Of a stretch of DNA of 64,000 bases, positions 36,884-46,400 are shown piece by piece. How positions within the stretch are numbered: position 1 is the first letter of the stretch; every line of letters begins with the position of its first letter. Origin of the DNA: JBGAJN01 sp044224905 (GTDB lineage: Bacteria > Verrucomicrobiota > Verrucomicrobiia > Limisphaerales > JBGAJN01); the NCBI GenBank assembly GCA_044224905.1, contig JBGAJN010000002.1, forward strand, positions 248,001-312,000, read 5' to 3'. The notes beneath the pieces were generated by a model that did not search any database, was not told the origin of the DNA, and saw only the letters and a list, made by a program, of their open reading frames with translations. The position numbers and the translations under genes are program-made.

Positions 36884-37525
36884 CTACTTCTTCGCCTTCT
36901 TTTTCGGCGCGGCGTTTTCCTTCGCGAGGCTGCCCTCGGCGACCTGCTGGATTCGGAGGCCCATGCCCTTCGGCGCGGGATCGATGACCGGATGCGCGAT
37001 GTGGCCGAAGTTGAAACCATTGGCCAGCGGCTGGCCGGCGGGTCCGGGCGTGAACGGCAGGAAGCGGATCACGAACAAACCCTTCGCCTTGTCGAGTGGC
37101 TCAATGCTCACGTTCTTCGCGAAGCGCGCGAAAACCGCGTCCATTTTCCCCGCCGTCTCCGCATCCTTCGCATAATCCGGCACGAGAAACTTAAACGACA
37201 CCTTGAACGGCCCAGCGTCCGCGATCGCCTGCGCGATCTGCTGATGCGTGATGGAATGGTGATCGAACGAAATATTTGCGAAACCGCTGGTGGGTGTGAG
37301 GTCCACGATGTTGCTAACCGTGTTCACCTTGGAAGCCGCGGCGATGATGGCCTTCACATCCGCGTCGCTCTTCACGCCTTCGATAAAGAACGTACGAGCC
37401 GAGGCCACATAATCCTTCGGCCCGGGCTTGGCCTTTGGCGCGGCGGCGATTGCTTCGAAGCTGCCAGTGTGGACGGCAGCAAAAATGGCGACGAGTCCGA
37501 GGAAGAAGTTGCGGGCTGAAATCAT
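36884..37525 (-). CDS. Secreted protein with an HMA-like fold, unknown function
   Basis: A 213-residue protein. The signal peptide is MISARNFFLGLVAIFAAVHT and cleavage is likely near residue 28. A region around residues 40-110 (SARTFFIEGVKSDADVKAII, then DLTPTSGFANISFDHHSITH) has the beta-alpha-beta rhythm of heavy-metal-associated domains but lacks their CxxC, so metal binding by that motif is unlikely. The C-terminus is Lys/Ala-rich. A longer frame adds five residues upstream (37540). It is read in the same direction as the macroglobulin gene with a 156-base gap containing only a weak hairpin (36854-36870). Function unknown. Confidence 0.75.
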   Translation of the reverse strand: MISARNFFLGLVAIFAAVHTGSFEAIAAAPKAKPGPKDYVASARTFFIEGVKSDADVKAIIAAASKVNTVSNIVDLTPTSGFANISFDHHSITHQQIAQAIADAGPFKVSFKFLVPDYAKDAETAGKMDAVFARFAKNVSIEPLDKAKGLFVIRFLPFTPGPAGQPLANGFNFGHIAHPVIDPAPKGMGLRIQQVAEGSLAKENAAPKKKAKK

Positions 37526-37579
37526 GGCGAATGCTTGCAACCAGCCATTGCCCGCGCAAGCAAATCCGCCGGCCTCAGT

Positions 37580-38299
37580 TTACTTTACGCCCGCCAGCCG
37601 TTCCTTCCAGAGACGGAACAGATGCACAGTGGCGGTCACATCGCGCAGGCAATACTCGGCGATCTCACGGTATTGACCGGCAGCGAGCATGTCGTTCATG
37701 TCGAGACCGGACACGCCATGACTCTTGGGCGATTCGATGCCGAACGCTTTGCAGTAGAAATCGAGATTGAACTTCCGTGCGGCGCCGTCGCGACCGCTGA
37801 CATTGTAAAAGGTGAACTGCTCGGCGAGATCGCAATGCGGCTCGATGGCGTATCGGTAGCCGAGCCAATCCTTGCGCGAGATCGGCACGTTCAGGATCGC
37901 CGAACGCAGGTAGATGAACGGAACGTCGAAGCCTCGGCCATTGAAGGTGACGATCTGGTTGTAGTGCTTAGCCGCATCCCAAAAGGCAGTGAGCAATTCC
38001 ACTTCATCCGCGCAGGGCACGAACTCCACCGGCCCCGCCTCGCCGGCGTCCGCTTCAAAATCATCTGCGACGAACAACACCTGCCCGCGCAGCGTCTCCG
38101 CGTTCTGCATGGCGATGCAAATAACCTGCGCGGTGAACGGCCAGAGGTTGAATTGCTTTTCAATTTCGCCGCGACGTTTCTCGCGATCAGCTTCTTCGGG
38201 AAGATTGTTGGCATCGCGGAACAGGTATTCCTGCTGCGCCTCGTCGAACATATCGAGCGGCAACTTGGACGTTTCAATATCGAAGACGAGCGTGGCCAT
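37580..38299 (-). CDS. Predicted 3'-5' exonuclease (PolB-like, DEDDy)
   Basis: A 239-residue nuclease of the DnaQ-like superfamily. The DEDDy residues are visible: D7 and E9 in VFDIET, D125 in FNGRGFDVPFIYLRS, and Y216/D220 in YCLRDVTATV. Family members (DNA_pol_B_exo2 type) are stand-alone exonucleases related to the B-family polymerase proofreading domain. The ATG at 38299 is chosen; the frame to 38335 lies in a repeat element. It diverges from mutS across an inverted-repeat element, so it may share a promoter region with this mismatch-repair gene. Substrate (DNA or RNA) is not determined. Confidence 0.88.
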   Translation of the reverse strand: MATLVFDIETSKLPLDMFDEAQQEYLFRDANNLPEEADREKRRGEIEKQFNLWPFTAQVICIAMQNAETLRGQVLFVADDFEADAGEAGPVEFVPCADEVELLTAFWDAAKHYNQIVTFNGRGFDVPFIYLRSAILNVPISRKDWLGYRYAIEPHCDLAEQFTFYNVSGRDGAARKFNLDFYCKAFGIESPKSHGVSGLDMNDMLAAGQYREIAEYCLRDVTATVHLFRLWKERLAGVK

Positions 38300-38311
38300 G
38301 CGCCGAGGTTT

Positions 38312-38531
38312 TAACGCAAAGACGCAAAGGTGCAAGGGAAGGATTTTGCCCGCGAATTGCGCGAATAGATGCGAATGACGGGGACGCGGGCTTCAGCCTG
38401 CTTCGAGCAACGAGACGGGAATGGATGTCCGTTGTAGTATCCGTGTTCGACCATCGTGAACGCCGCGATCCTTTCGCGTAATTGGCAGGCCAGCCTTCTT
38501 TGTCCCTTTGCACCGTCGGCGCTTTGCGTTA
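38312..38531. mobile_element. MITE-like inverted-repeat element between the exonuclease and mutS
   Basis: A 220-bp segment bounded by perfect 10-bp terminal inverted repeats, TAACGCAAAG at 38312-38321 and CTTTGCGTTA at 38522-38531. The similarity continues inward imperfectly (GGTGCAAGGGA on the left, GGTGCAAAGGGA in the reverse complement on the right). Inner stretches also look related (GCGAATTGCGCGAAT against CCAATTACGCGAAAG). It has no coding capacity and fills nearly the whole divergent spacer, 12 bases from the exonuclease start and 14 from mutS. No target-site duplication is obvious. The arrangement is that of a non-autonomous element or an old intergenic repeat, and only one copy is in this window. 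Confidence 0.6.
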
Positions 38532-38545
38532 CAACGCTCCGCGCA

Positions 38546-41140
38546 ATGGCCGCCGCCGAACCTCAACTCACTCCCATGATGGCGCAGTATCGCCGCATCA
38601 AGAGCGAGCTGCCCAAGGACGCCATCCTGCTGTTCCGGCTCGGTGACTTCTACGAGATGTTTTTCGAAGACGCGCAAGCCGGTGCGCAATTGCTCAACGT
38701 CTCGCTTACCAAACGCGGCGTCGTGCCGATGTGCGGCATTCCTTTCCACGCGGCAAACTCCTACATCGGCCGCATCCTCCGCGCCGGGCGTAAGGTCGCG
38801 ATCTGCGATCAAGTTGAGGAAGCGCGTCCCGGCCAGCTCGTCAAACGCGAGGTCACGCAAATTCTCTCTCCGGGCACCCACTTCGATGAACGGATGCTGA
38901 CAGCCGAGCGGAACAACTTTCTCGCCGGCGTTTACGGCGTTGGAAAACTTTTCGGCCTAGCCGTCGTGGATTTGACCACGGGCGATTTCAAAACGACGGA
39001 ACTGGAGACCGAAGCCGCGCTTTCGACCGAGCTGGAACGCCTGCGTCCTGCGGAGATCATCATTCCCTCGGAAGCGGGGAAGCTGCGTGAACTGCTCCAA
39101 GACGCGTTCCCGATTCTGATTGGCTACGACGATTGGGTGTTCGCGCCCGAGACGGCGGTGTTCACCGTGCGTGAGCATTTCAAGGTCGCGTCCCTGGATG
39201 GCTTTGGGCTGAAGCACAAGAGCGCGGCGATCGGCGCGGCGGGCGCGGTGTTGCATTATCTCACGCAGCATTTGCGACGGGACGTCGCGAATCTCACGCG
39301 CCTCTCGTGCTATCAAGTCACCGACTTCCTCGCGCTCGATTCGATCTCGCTGCGCAACTTGGAAATCCTCGAGCCCCTCCATCGCGATGCGCCGCGGAAC
39401 ACCTCGCTCTACGGCGCGTTGAACAAAACCGTCACGCCGATGGGCGCGCGGCGGATGCGCGACTGGCTCTCGCAACCGCTTGCCGCCGTGGAGTCAATTC
39501 GCGCGCGACAACAGGCGGTGCAAACGTGGCTCGGCGAGACGATCACGCTCGAAGAATTTCGCCGCGACCTTGTCGAGGTGCGCGATCTCGAACGGACAAT
39601 CAGCCGGCTCAGCGTCGGCACGGGCAACGGACGCGACCTGCTCGCCCTGCGAACCGCGCTGGAGCGGATCCCGGGATTAAAAGCCACGCTTGCTGCTGTC
39701 GTGCAGTCTTCTCGCTCGGCAGCCGGTGATGCTGGAGCCACACCGTCTTTTTCCGAGATCGATGAACCATCGGCGGCAGGCGAGACATCGGTGCCGTTGC
39801 TGGCGGAACTCGCCGAACAACTTCACGAACTGCCGTACGTGGTCGAGTTGATCGGGCGCGCCATTGTCGAAGAGGCGCCGTTGGCGGTGAAAGAGGGCGG
39901 CTTGATCCGCACCGGCTTCGATCCCGCGCTGGACGAACTCCACGCCGCGATGCGCGACGGCAAGGATTGGATTGCGAAGTTGCAGCAAGACGAAATCGAA
40001 CGCACCGGCATCACGTCATTGAAGGTGCGGTTCAATTCCGTTTTCGGTTACTACATCGAAATCACGCGGTCGAATCTCGACAAGGTTCCGGCGCATTACA
40101 TTCGCAAGCAGACCATCGCGAACGGCGAGCGATTCATCACGCCGGAGCTGAAGGACATGGAGGGCAAAATCCTTGGCGCCGAGGAACGCAGCACGAAGCT
40201 GGAGTACGAGCTGTTCCTCAAAGTGCGCGAGGAAGTTATCGGCAATCTTCAGCAAATCCAGCAAAGCGCGGCGGCGCTCGCGCAACTCGACGTGCTCGGG
40301 GCCTACGCTGAATCCGCGCGACTCGGCGGCTGGACTCGCCCGGAGGTGTCGGACGAAGGCGTGCTGCAAATTCGCGAGGGCCGTCATCCAGTGCTCGATC
40401 AAGCGTTGGTCGAGGAACGCTTCGTTCCGAACGACACGGAGCTGGATTCGAAGCGGCAACAGATCGCGCTGATCACTGGGCCGAACATGGCGGGTAAGAG
40501 CACCTATATCCGGCAGGTGGCGTTGCTGGCGTTGCTCGCGCACACGGGAAGTTTTATTCCAGCAACGTCCGCGCGCGTCGATCTTGTGGATCGAATTTTC
40601 ACCCGCATCGGTGCGAGCGATGACCTCGCGCGCGGGCAATCGACTTTCATGGTCGAAATGAGCGAGACGGCGAATATTCTGAACAACGCCACCCCGAAGA
40701 GCCTCGTGATCCTCGACGAGATCGGTCGCGGCACGAGCACGTTTGATGGATTAAGCCTCGCGTGGAGCATCGTCGAGCACCTGCACAATCAAGTCGGCGC
40801 GAAAACGCTGTTCGCCACGCACTATCACGAACTCACGGAACTCGCGCAGCGTCTGCCGCGCTTGAAGAATTTCAACGTCGCCGTGCGCGAGTGGAATGAT
40901 CAGATCATTTTCCTGCGCAAGATCGTCGAGGGCGGCACGGACAAGAGCTACGGCATCCAGGTCGCGCGACTTGCCGGTGTGCCGAAGGAAGTGCTGGAAC
41001 GTTCGAAAGAGATTCTCCGCAACCTCGAGGACTCCGAGCTCACTCCGGAAGGCAAGGTGCGGCAAACCGCTCGCCACCGCGCCGAGCGGGATAAGTTGAA
41101 GAGCCTCGCACCGGCGCCGCAGATGGATTTGTTCGGATGA
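38546..41140 (+). CDS. mutS: DNA mismatch repair protein MutS
   Basis: An 864-residue mismatch-recognition ATPase. The N-terminal mismatch-binding signature is RLGDFYEMFFEDA (Phe-x-Glu). Connector, lever and clamp domains follow. The ATPase has Walker A GPNMAGKSTYIRQ (about 645-657), Walker B SLVILDEIGRGTSTFDGLSL and the GTS and TH(Y/F)HEL elements (FATHYHELTEL). It is full length. ATG at 38546 (MAAAEPQLTPMMAQY) is preferred to the longer frame from 38456, which lies in the repeat element. No MutL gene is nearby. Confidence 0.97.
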   Translation: MAAAEPQLTPMMAQYRRIKSELPKDAILLFRLGDFYEMFFEDAQAGAQLLNVSLTKRGVVPMCGIPFHAANSYIGRILRAGRKVAICDQVEEARPGQLVKREVTQILSPGTHFDERMLTAERNNFLAGVYGVGKLFGLAVVDLTTGDFKTTELETEAALSTELERLRPAEIIIPSEAGKLRELLQDAFPILIGYDDWVFAPETAVFTVREHFKVASLDGFGLKHKSAAIGAAGAVLHYLTQHLRRDVANLTRLSCYQVTDFLALDSISLRNLEILEPLHRDAPRNTSLYGALNKTVTPMGARRMRDWLSQPLAAVESIRARQQAVQTWLGETITLEEFRRDLVEVRDLERTISRLSVGTGNGRDLLALRTALERIPGLKATLAAVVQSSRSAAGDAGATPSFSEIDEPSAAGETSVPLLAELAEQLHELPYVVELIGRAIVEEAPLAVKEGGLIRTGFDPALDELHAAMRDGKDWIAKLQQDEIERTGITSLKVRFNSVFGYYIEITRSNLDKVPAHYIRKQTIANGERFITPELKDMEGKILGAEERSTKLEYELFLKVREEVIGNLQQIQQSAAALAQLDVLGAYAESARLGGWTRPEVSDEGVLQIREGRHPVLDQALVEERFVPNDTELDSKRQQIALITGPNMAGKSTYIRQVALLALLAHTGSFIPATSARVDLVDRIFTRIGASDDLARGQSTFMVEMSETANILNNATPKSLVILDEIGRGTSTFDGLSLAWSIVEHLHNQVGAKTLFATHYHELTELAQRLPRLKNFNVAVREWNDQIIFLRKIVEGGTDKSYGIQVARLAGVPKEVLERSKEILRNLEDSELTPEGKVRQTARHRAERDKLKSLAPAPQMDLFG

Positions 41141-41309
41141 CTTCGCTCGTAAACTTCGTGTTCCTCGCAACGTATGTGATGAGTGCGTTCAGAGCGCGCC
41201 GTTAATATCCCCGTGACAGCCCGTTGTCTCAGGCCTATGCTCGATTCAGATGAGCGTCTATACGGAACGCGTTCACAGAACTGATCGTTCGATCAATTCA
41301 TAATTCACC

Positions 41310-42224
41310 ATGCCCGGAAAAAATTTCATCACTCTTACTGAACCCGACGGAACGTTGGCTGTGATCGCGCCCGAACTGGGCGGTTGGTTGCTGCGCTACG
41401 CGCGGCCCACCGAGAAGCATGGCCTGGTGGACGTCATTCACTTTTCGCAAGCAGTCGTGGACCGGTATCCGAAGGAGATGTACGCCGGCAATCCGATCCT
41501 GTTTCCGCTCGTCAGCAACAACCGCGTCGGCGACCGCGAGCATCATTACGAATGGAACGGCCAGGTCTACGAGATGCCGCAGCACGGGTTTGGTCGACGT
41601 GTGAAGTGGGCGGTCGTTTCGCAAACCGCTGTGTCGGTGACGATGGAACTCACCGAGACCGAGGCGACGCAAGCAAGTTATCCGTTTGCGTTCCGGCAAC
41701 GGCTCACGTATCGCCTCGACAACGGCCGCTTGCATTGGGAGCAGGTCATCGAGAACACCGGCGCCCAGGCGATGCCGTTCAGCACGGGCTTTCATCCGTA
41801 TTTTCCGATTCCGATTACCGCGAAGAGCGAACGCTCGGCGTGTTTCGTGGAAATTCCCGAAGCCAAGCGAATGGTGCCGCAGGGTAAATTTGATCGCTTC
41901 ACCGCGCAGCCGTTTCCGTCGCAGAACTGGAGCGTGCAGGAAGATGTATCCAGCACGTTGTTCCTGACCGATCTCAAGCGCCAGGAATTGATCCTCATCG
42001 ATCCGGTGAGCGAATTGGAAATCGCGCTTAACTTCGAAGAAGCGCCGCAACATCGTTTCGTGGCCATCTGGTCGAAGTCGGCGACGGATCCGTTCTATTG
42101 CCTCGAACCGTGGACGGCGCTGCCGAATTCCTTTAGCCGCGCGAAGGACCATGAAGTGATCGTGCTCGAGCCTCAGAAAACTTTCCGCGCCGCGATGTGG
42201 ATCGAGTTGCGCCCGATGGCGTGA
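41310..42224 (+). CDS. Aldose 1-epimerase-like protein (galactose mutarotase superfamily)
   Basis: A 304-residue protein of the galactose mutarotase-like fold. The active-site histidine is probably in MPQHGFGRRVKW and the second in STGFHPYFPIPI, with PWTALPNSFS late in the sequence. GNPILFPLVSNNRVGDREH lies near the substrate. Such proteins convert alpha and beta anomers of aldoses or hexose-6-phosphates. It has no neighbours of sugar metabolism. Two palindromes, GAACGCGTTC (41265-41274) and TGATCG-TT-CGATCA (41282-41295), lie just upstream of the start and could be regulator binding sites. No Shine-Dalgarno. Confidence 0.88.
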   Translation: MPGKNFITLTEPDGTLAVIAPELGGWLLRYARPTEKHGLVDVIHFSQAVVDRYPKEMYAGNPILFPLVSNNRVGDREHHYEWNGQVYEMPQHGFGRRVKWAVVSQTAVSVTMELTETEATQASYPFAFRQRLTYRLDNGRLHWEQVIENTGAQAMPFSTGFHPYFPIPITAKSERSACFVEIPEAKRMVPQGKFDRFTAQPFPSQNWSVQEDVSSTLFLTDLKRQELILIDPVSELEIALNFEEAPQHRFVAIWSKSATDPFYCLEPWTALPNSFSRAKDHEVIVLEPQKTFRAAMWIELRPMA

Positions 42225-42242
42225 GCAGGTTTCGATGGTCGC

Positions 42243-42659
42243 TTAACCGTTCGACTTGGGCGTCTGTTGCGGTGGTGGCAGGTCAAACCCGTCGGAAGTC
42301 GTCGTGGAGAACACCAGCCAGCGCCTCGCCCGCGCCTCAACTTCGAGTGTCACGGTGCCATCACGCGATTGGTGTCGGTAAGTCGTGATCGAGAACCTTC
42401 GTCCGTTGTAGCTCACTCTGCGCTCGAACTGTTTGGCGGGTAGCCGCCTTAATTGTTCGACTGGCAACTCGCGTAACTTCCGAATTCGATGCCGAACGAC
42501 GCTGTTCAGGCGCGCATGGACTCCGCGCGAAATACCCTTGCGATATGCGATGGACTGGCGCGCGCGATATTCGAGGACAATCACGCCGACCAAGACCGCG
42601 CCCAAGAGGACGGTCCCGATGATGAAAACCCAGTCGCTTGTTAAAAAATCAAATACCAT
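42243..42659 (-). CDS. Small membrane-anchored protein, unknown function
   Basis: A 138-residue protein with one N-terminal transmembrane helix (about residues 10-30, VFIIGTVLLGAVLVGVIVLE). A basic cytoplasmic stretch follows (YRKGISRGVHARLNSVV, then HRIRKLRELPVEQLRRLP). The remaining ~55 residues are beta-rich (YNGRRFSITTYRHQSRDGTV). ATG at 42659 is chosen because it starts the helix neatly. It lies between the aldose epimerase gene (convergent, 18 bases) and pyrF (same strand, 52 bases downstream of pyrF's stop). No family recognised. Confidence 0.7.
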   Translation of the reverse strand: MVFDFLTSDWVFIIGTVLLGAVLVGVIVLEYRARQSIAYRKGISRGVHARLNSVVRHRIRKLRELPVEQLRRLPAKQFERRVSYNGRRFSITTYRHQSRDGTVTLEVEARARRWLVFSTTTSDGFDLPPPQQTPKSNG

Positions 42660-42711
42660 CCGACTTCCGAAGCTTTTACCACGGTCGCCAATGGAGTTCC
42701 AGCCGGGAAAC

Positions 42712-43419
42712 TCACGCCCGGATCGATTCAAGAATCTTCTCCGCCGCCGCGCGCGGATTCTCCGCGGCGTAAATCGGCCGGCCGATCACCAGCCAGCTTG
42801 CGCCCGCTTGAATCGCCTCCTTCGGAGTGAGCGTGCGCTTTTGATCGCCTTTCTCGGCATCGGCGGGGCGGATGCCCGGCGTGACGAGTTGCATGGAGGC
42901 CGGAAGAATCTGGCGCAACGCCACGATCTCCAACGGTGAGCAAACCAGTCCGCGCAAACCCGACTTTGCCGCGAGCAACGCGAGGCGCTCGACCTGTTGC
43001 GCCGGTGACACGTTGACGCCGATTTCCGCGAGATCGTTCGCGTCCATGCTCGTGAGCACCGTGACGCCCAACACGAGCGGAGTGTGGCGCCCCAACTTGG
43101 ACGCCGTGTCGTGGGCCGCTTTTTCCGCCGCTGCCATCATCGCCGAACCGCCGCAGGTGTGAACGGTCAACATCTGCACGTCGAGACGCACGGCGCTTTC
43201 CACGGCCTTCGCCACGGTGTTCGGGATGTCGTGAAATTTCAGATCGAGAAAAACTTTTGCCCCGGTCGCACGCACGCGGCGGACGATGTCCGGGCCAGCG
43301 CTGGTGAAGAGCTCTTTGCCGATCTTGAATGCACCCACGGCGGGCGCGACTTGTTCGGCGAGTTTAAGCGCGGCGTCCACGTTCGGCACATCGAGCGCGA
43401 CAATGATCGGGTTCTGCAT
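42712..43419 (-). CDS. pyrF: Orotidine 5'-phosphate decarboxylase
   Basis: A 235-residue TIM-barrel enzyme that makes UMP in pyrimidine synthesis. The catalytic Asp/Lys cluster is in VFLDLKFHDIPNTVAKAV. PNVDAALKLA opens the protein, and VTPGIRP and WLVIGRPIY form the phosphate-binding C-terminus. Two starts are possible: 43419 (MQNPIIVALDV) and 43437; the shorter fits the family. The long frame to 43611 runs into mfd and is not real. It diverges from mfd with a spacer of about 35-55 bases. Confidence 0.95.
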   Translation of the reverse strand: MQNPIIVALDVPNVDAALKLAEQVAPAVGAFKIGKELFTSAGPDIVRRVRATGAKVFLDLKFHDIPNTVAKAVESAVRLDVQMLTVHTCGGSAMMAAAEKAAHDTASKLGRHTPLVLGVTVLTSMDANDLAEIGVNVSPAQQVERLALLAAKSGLRGLVCSPLEIVALRQILPASMQLVTPGIRPADAEKGDQKRTLTPKEAIQAGASWLVIGRPIYAAENPRAAAEKILESIRA

Positions 43420-43472
43420 GGCGTGTGAGTTAGCCATAGAAGCCGCGCGGAGGGAAACGGATTTTCCGTCGC

Positions 43473-46400
43473 TTGACGCTGGGGGGCCTGCCTGCGAGCT
43501 TGCGGCGCTTGTCGTCAGTCCGGAAATCGTCCGCGGCTGGCCTGTTCGCCGCGGTGTTGCGAACTCCCGCTGTGCAATCCCTGCAACGGCGCTTGGAGTC
43601 GGGCCGCGCATTGTCGTGCGCCGGTGTCAGCGCCGCAGCGCAACCCTTCGTCACAGTCTTGCTGCGTCGGCTTTTTCCCACGCGACCGATCATTGTCGTC
43701 ACCGACGGCGTGAAGGCGCAGGAGCGCATGCAGCAGGACGTCGAAACGTGGCTCAACGAAGGGCGAGGGGCGAAGGATGAGGGGCGAGCGGTAGAGAAAA
43801 TTCCAACGGCGCTATTCTATCCCGCGTGGGAAGTTCTCCCGCACGAATCGAAACTCCCACACGCGGACGTCATCAGCGAGCGCCTCGAAACGTTGGTCGC
43901 CCTCGCGCATTACGCTTCGCACGCCACGCCTCCCGCGCCCGTTGTCATCACCACCGTGACCGCGCTGCTCCAGCAAACATTCCCCGCTACGCAGATCGTG
44001 GCCCGCACGCGGACGTTTCAGCGAAACGAGACGATCGCGCCGCTCGATCTCGTGGAATGGCTCGAGGACCAAGGCTACGAGCCCGAGGCAAAGGTCACGC
44101 AGAAAGGAGAACTCTCCCTGCGCGGTGGCATTCTCGATATTTTCCCCCTGACGAGTCCGTGGCCGGTGCGACTGGAATTCTTTGGCGATCAATTGGAGTC
44201 GCTGCGTTACTTCGATCCGGCGAGCCAGATTTCGCGGGAAGAAATCTCGAGCATTACCGTGCCGCCGGCGGGTGAACTGGGGTTGCTGAAAAGCGCCGTT
44301 GCCAAATCGAACGATTCGGTCGACACGGCAGCGAAACTCGCCACGCTCCTCGATTACTTGCCGCGCGAAAGCATCTTCCTTTTTTGCGATCCCGAAGCGC
44401 TCGATCTCCACGCCGCGACTTACTCGCAGCAAGTTCCGGCGAACGATCCATTCTTTCTCTCGTGGCCGGAGTTTTCCGCGCGTGTAGAAGCGGGCGGCTT
44501 CGCGTGGATCGAAGCTCGCGAAGGGGACATTTTGGAGACGTCTCCCGAACCAGACGCGACCGACACCGCGCCGCTGTCGTTGGGCCTCGATTCACTCGAT
44601 GCCTTCCGCCCGCTCGGCGATCGTCCGCCGGAACCTCAGATCGCCGAGGCGCAGCGGCGCGAATTCTTTGCCCAACTCCATCGATGGTTGCGGCAGGACT
44701 ATGGAGTTCACGTTTTCTGCAACAACGATGGCGAACGCCAGCGCTTCCGCGAAATCTGGGCGGAGTACGGTTTCGCCGCCGATACCGAGGTGGCAGTGGA
44801 CCTGGGCGCGTTGAGTCGCGGTTTCATTTCCGACTTGGCCAAACTTGTCGTCGTCACCGATGCGGAGATTTTTGGCCGCTACAAGGTGCAGCGACCACGC
44901 CGATTGAAATCGCCGCACGCCATCGCGGCACGCTCCGCGCTCGACATTGATTTCACGGAGCTGAACGAAGGCGATTACGTCGTTCACATCCAGCACGGCA
45001 TCGGGCGCTATCGCGGCGTACAATCGCTCCCCACGCGACCCGGCAGCAAACACGCCGATGATCCCGCCGCCGCGCAAGAACACCTCGTCATCGAATACGC
45101 GCCGAGCGATCCCTTGCAGGACGCGCCGCTGCTTTTCGTGCCCGTCACCGAGGCGCATCTCGTTAGTAAATACGTGGGCGCCGGCAAGGCTCGTCCGCAA
45201 CTGCACACGCTGGGCGGCACGCGCTGGCACAAGGCGAAGCAGCAAGCCGAGCGCGCCGTGCGCGATCTCGCGGCGGAGTTGTTAAGCATTCAGGCCGCGC
45301 GCGAAACGCAGCCGGGCTTTGCGTTTCCGCCGGACACACCGTGGCAACGCGAGTTCGAAGGGTCGTTTTTGTACGAGGAAACGCGCGATCAATGGAAAGC
45401 CATCCGTGAAACCAAAGCCGACCTCGAACGCTCGCGGCCAATGGATCGTTTGATCTGTGGCGATGTCGGCTTTGGCAAAACGGAGATCGCGATTCGCGCC
45501 GCGTTCAAAGCGGTGATGAGTGGCAAGCAAGTCGCCATTCTCGTGCCGACGACGGTGCTCGCGCAGCAGCACTACAACACGTTTCGCGATCGCATGGCGG
45601 ATTACCCGGTGCGCGTGGAGATGCTCTCGCGCTATCGCACGCGGCGTGAACAGTTGAAGGTGATCGCCGACCTCGCCACCGGCGCGGTGGATATTGTCGT
45701 CGGCACGCACCGGCTCGTGCAGAGCGATATTGCATTCAAAGATCTTGGCCTCGTCGTGGTGGATGAGGAGCAACGCTTCGGCGTGATGCACAAGGAGAAG
45801 TTCAAACTGCTTCGCAAAATGGTCGACGTGCTCACGCTCAGTGCCACGCCGATTCCGCGCACGTTGCACCTCGCGCTCACGGGCGCACGCGACATGAGCA
45901 CGATTGAAACACCGCCGCAGGATCGCCTGCCGGTGGAGACGATCGTGGCGCCGTACGATGAGCGGTTGATCCGCGATGCGATCCAACGCGAGCTGAATCG
46001 TGAAGGACAGGTTTTCTATTTGCACAACCGCGTGATCGACATCGAAGCGGTGGCGTTACGGCTCAAGACGCTGGTTCCGCATGCGCGGATCGTGGTTGGC
46101 CACGGTCAGATGGACGCGGACGATCTCGAAGAAGTGATGACCAAGTTCGTGAACGGCGAGGCGGACGTATTGCTCTCGACGACGATCATCGAGAGCGGCC
46201 TCGATATTCCCAATGCGAACACGATCATCATCGATCGCGCGGATCGCTTCGGTCTCAGCGATCTTTACCAACTTCGCGGCCGCGTGGGCCGCTACAAGCA
46301 TCAAGCCTACGCGTATCTGCTAATTCCGCGTCACGCCGGCCTGTTGAGTGACGCGCGCAAGCGCATCACCGCCATCAAGCAATACTCCACGCTGGGCAGC

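Noticed and set aside
38312..38531. Considered as an insertion sequence
   Set aside because: Too short and without any transposase frame; described as a MITE-like repeat instead.
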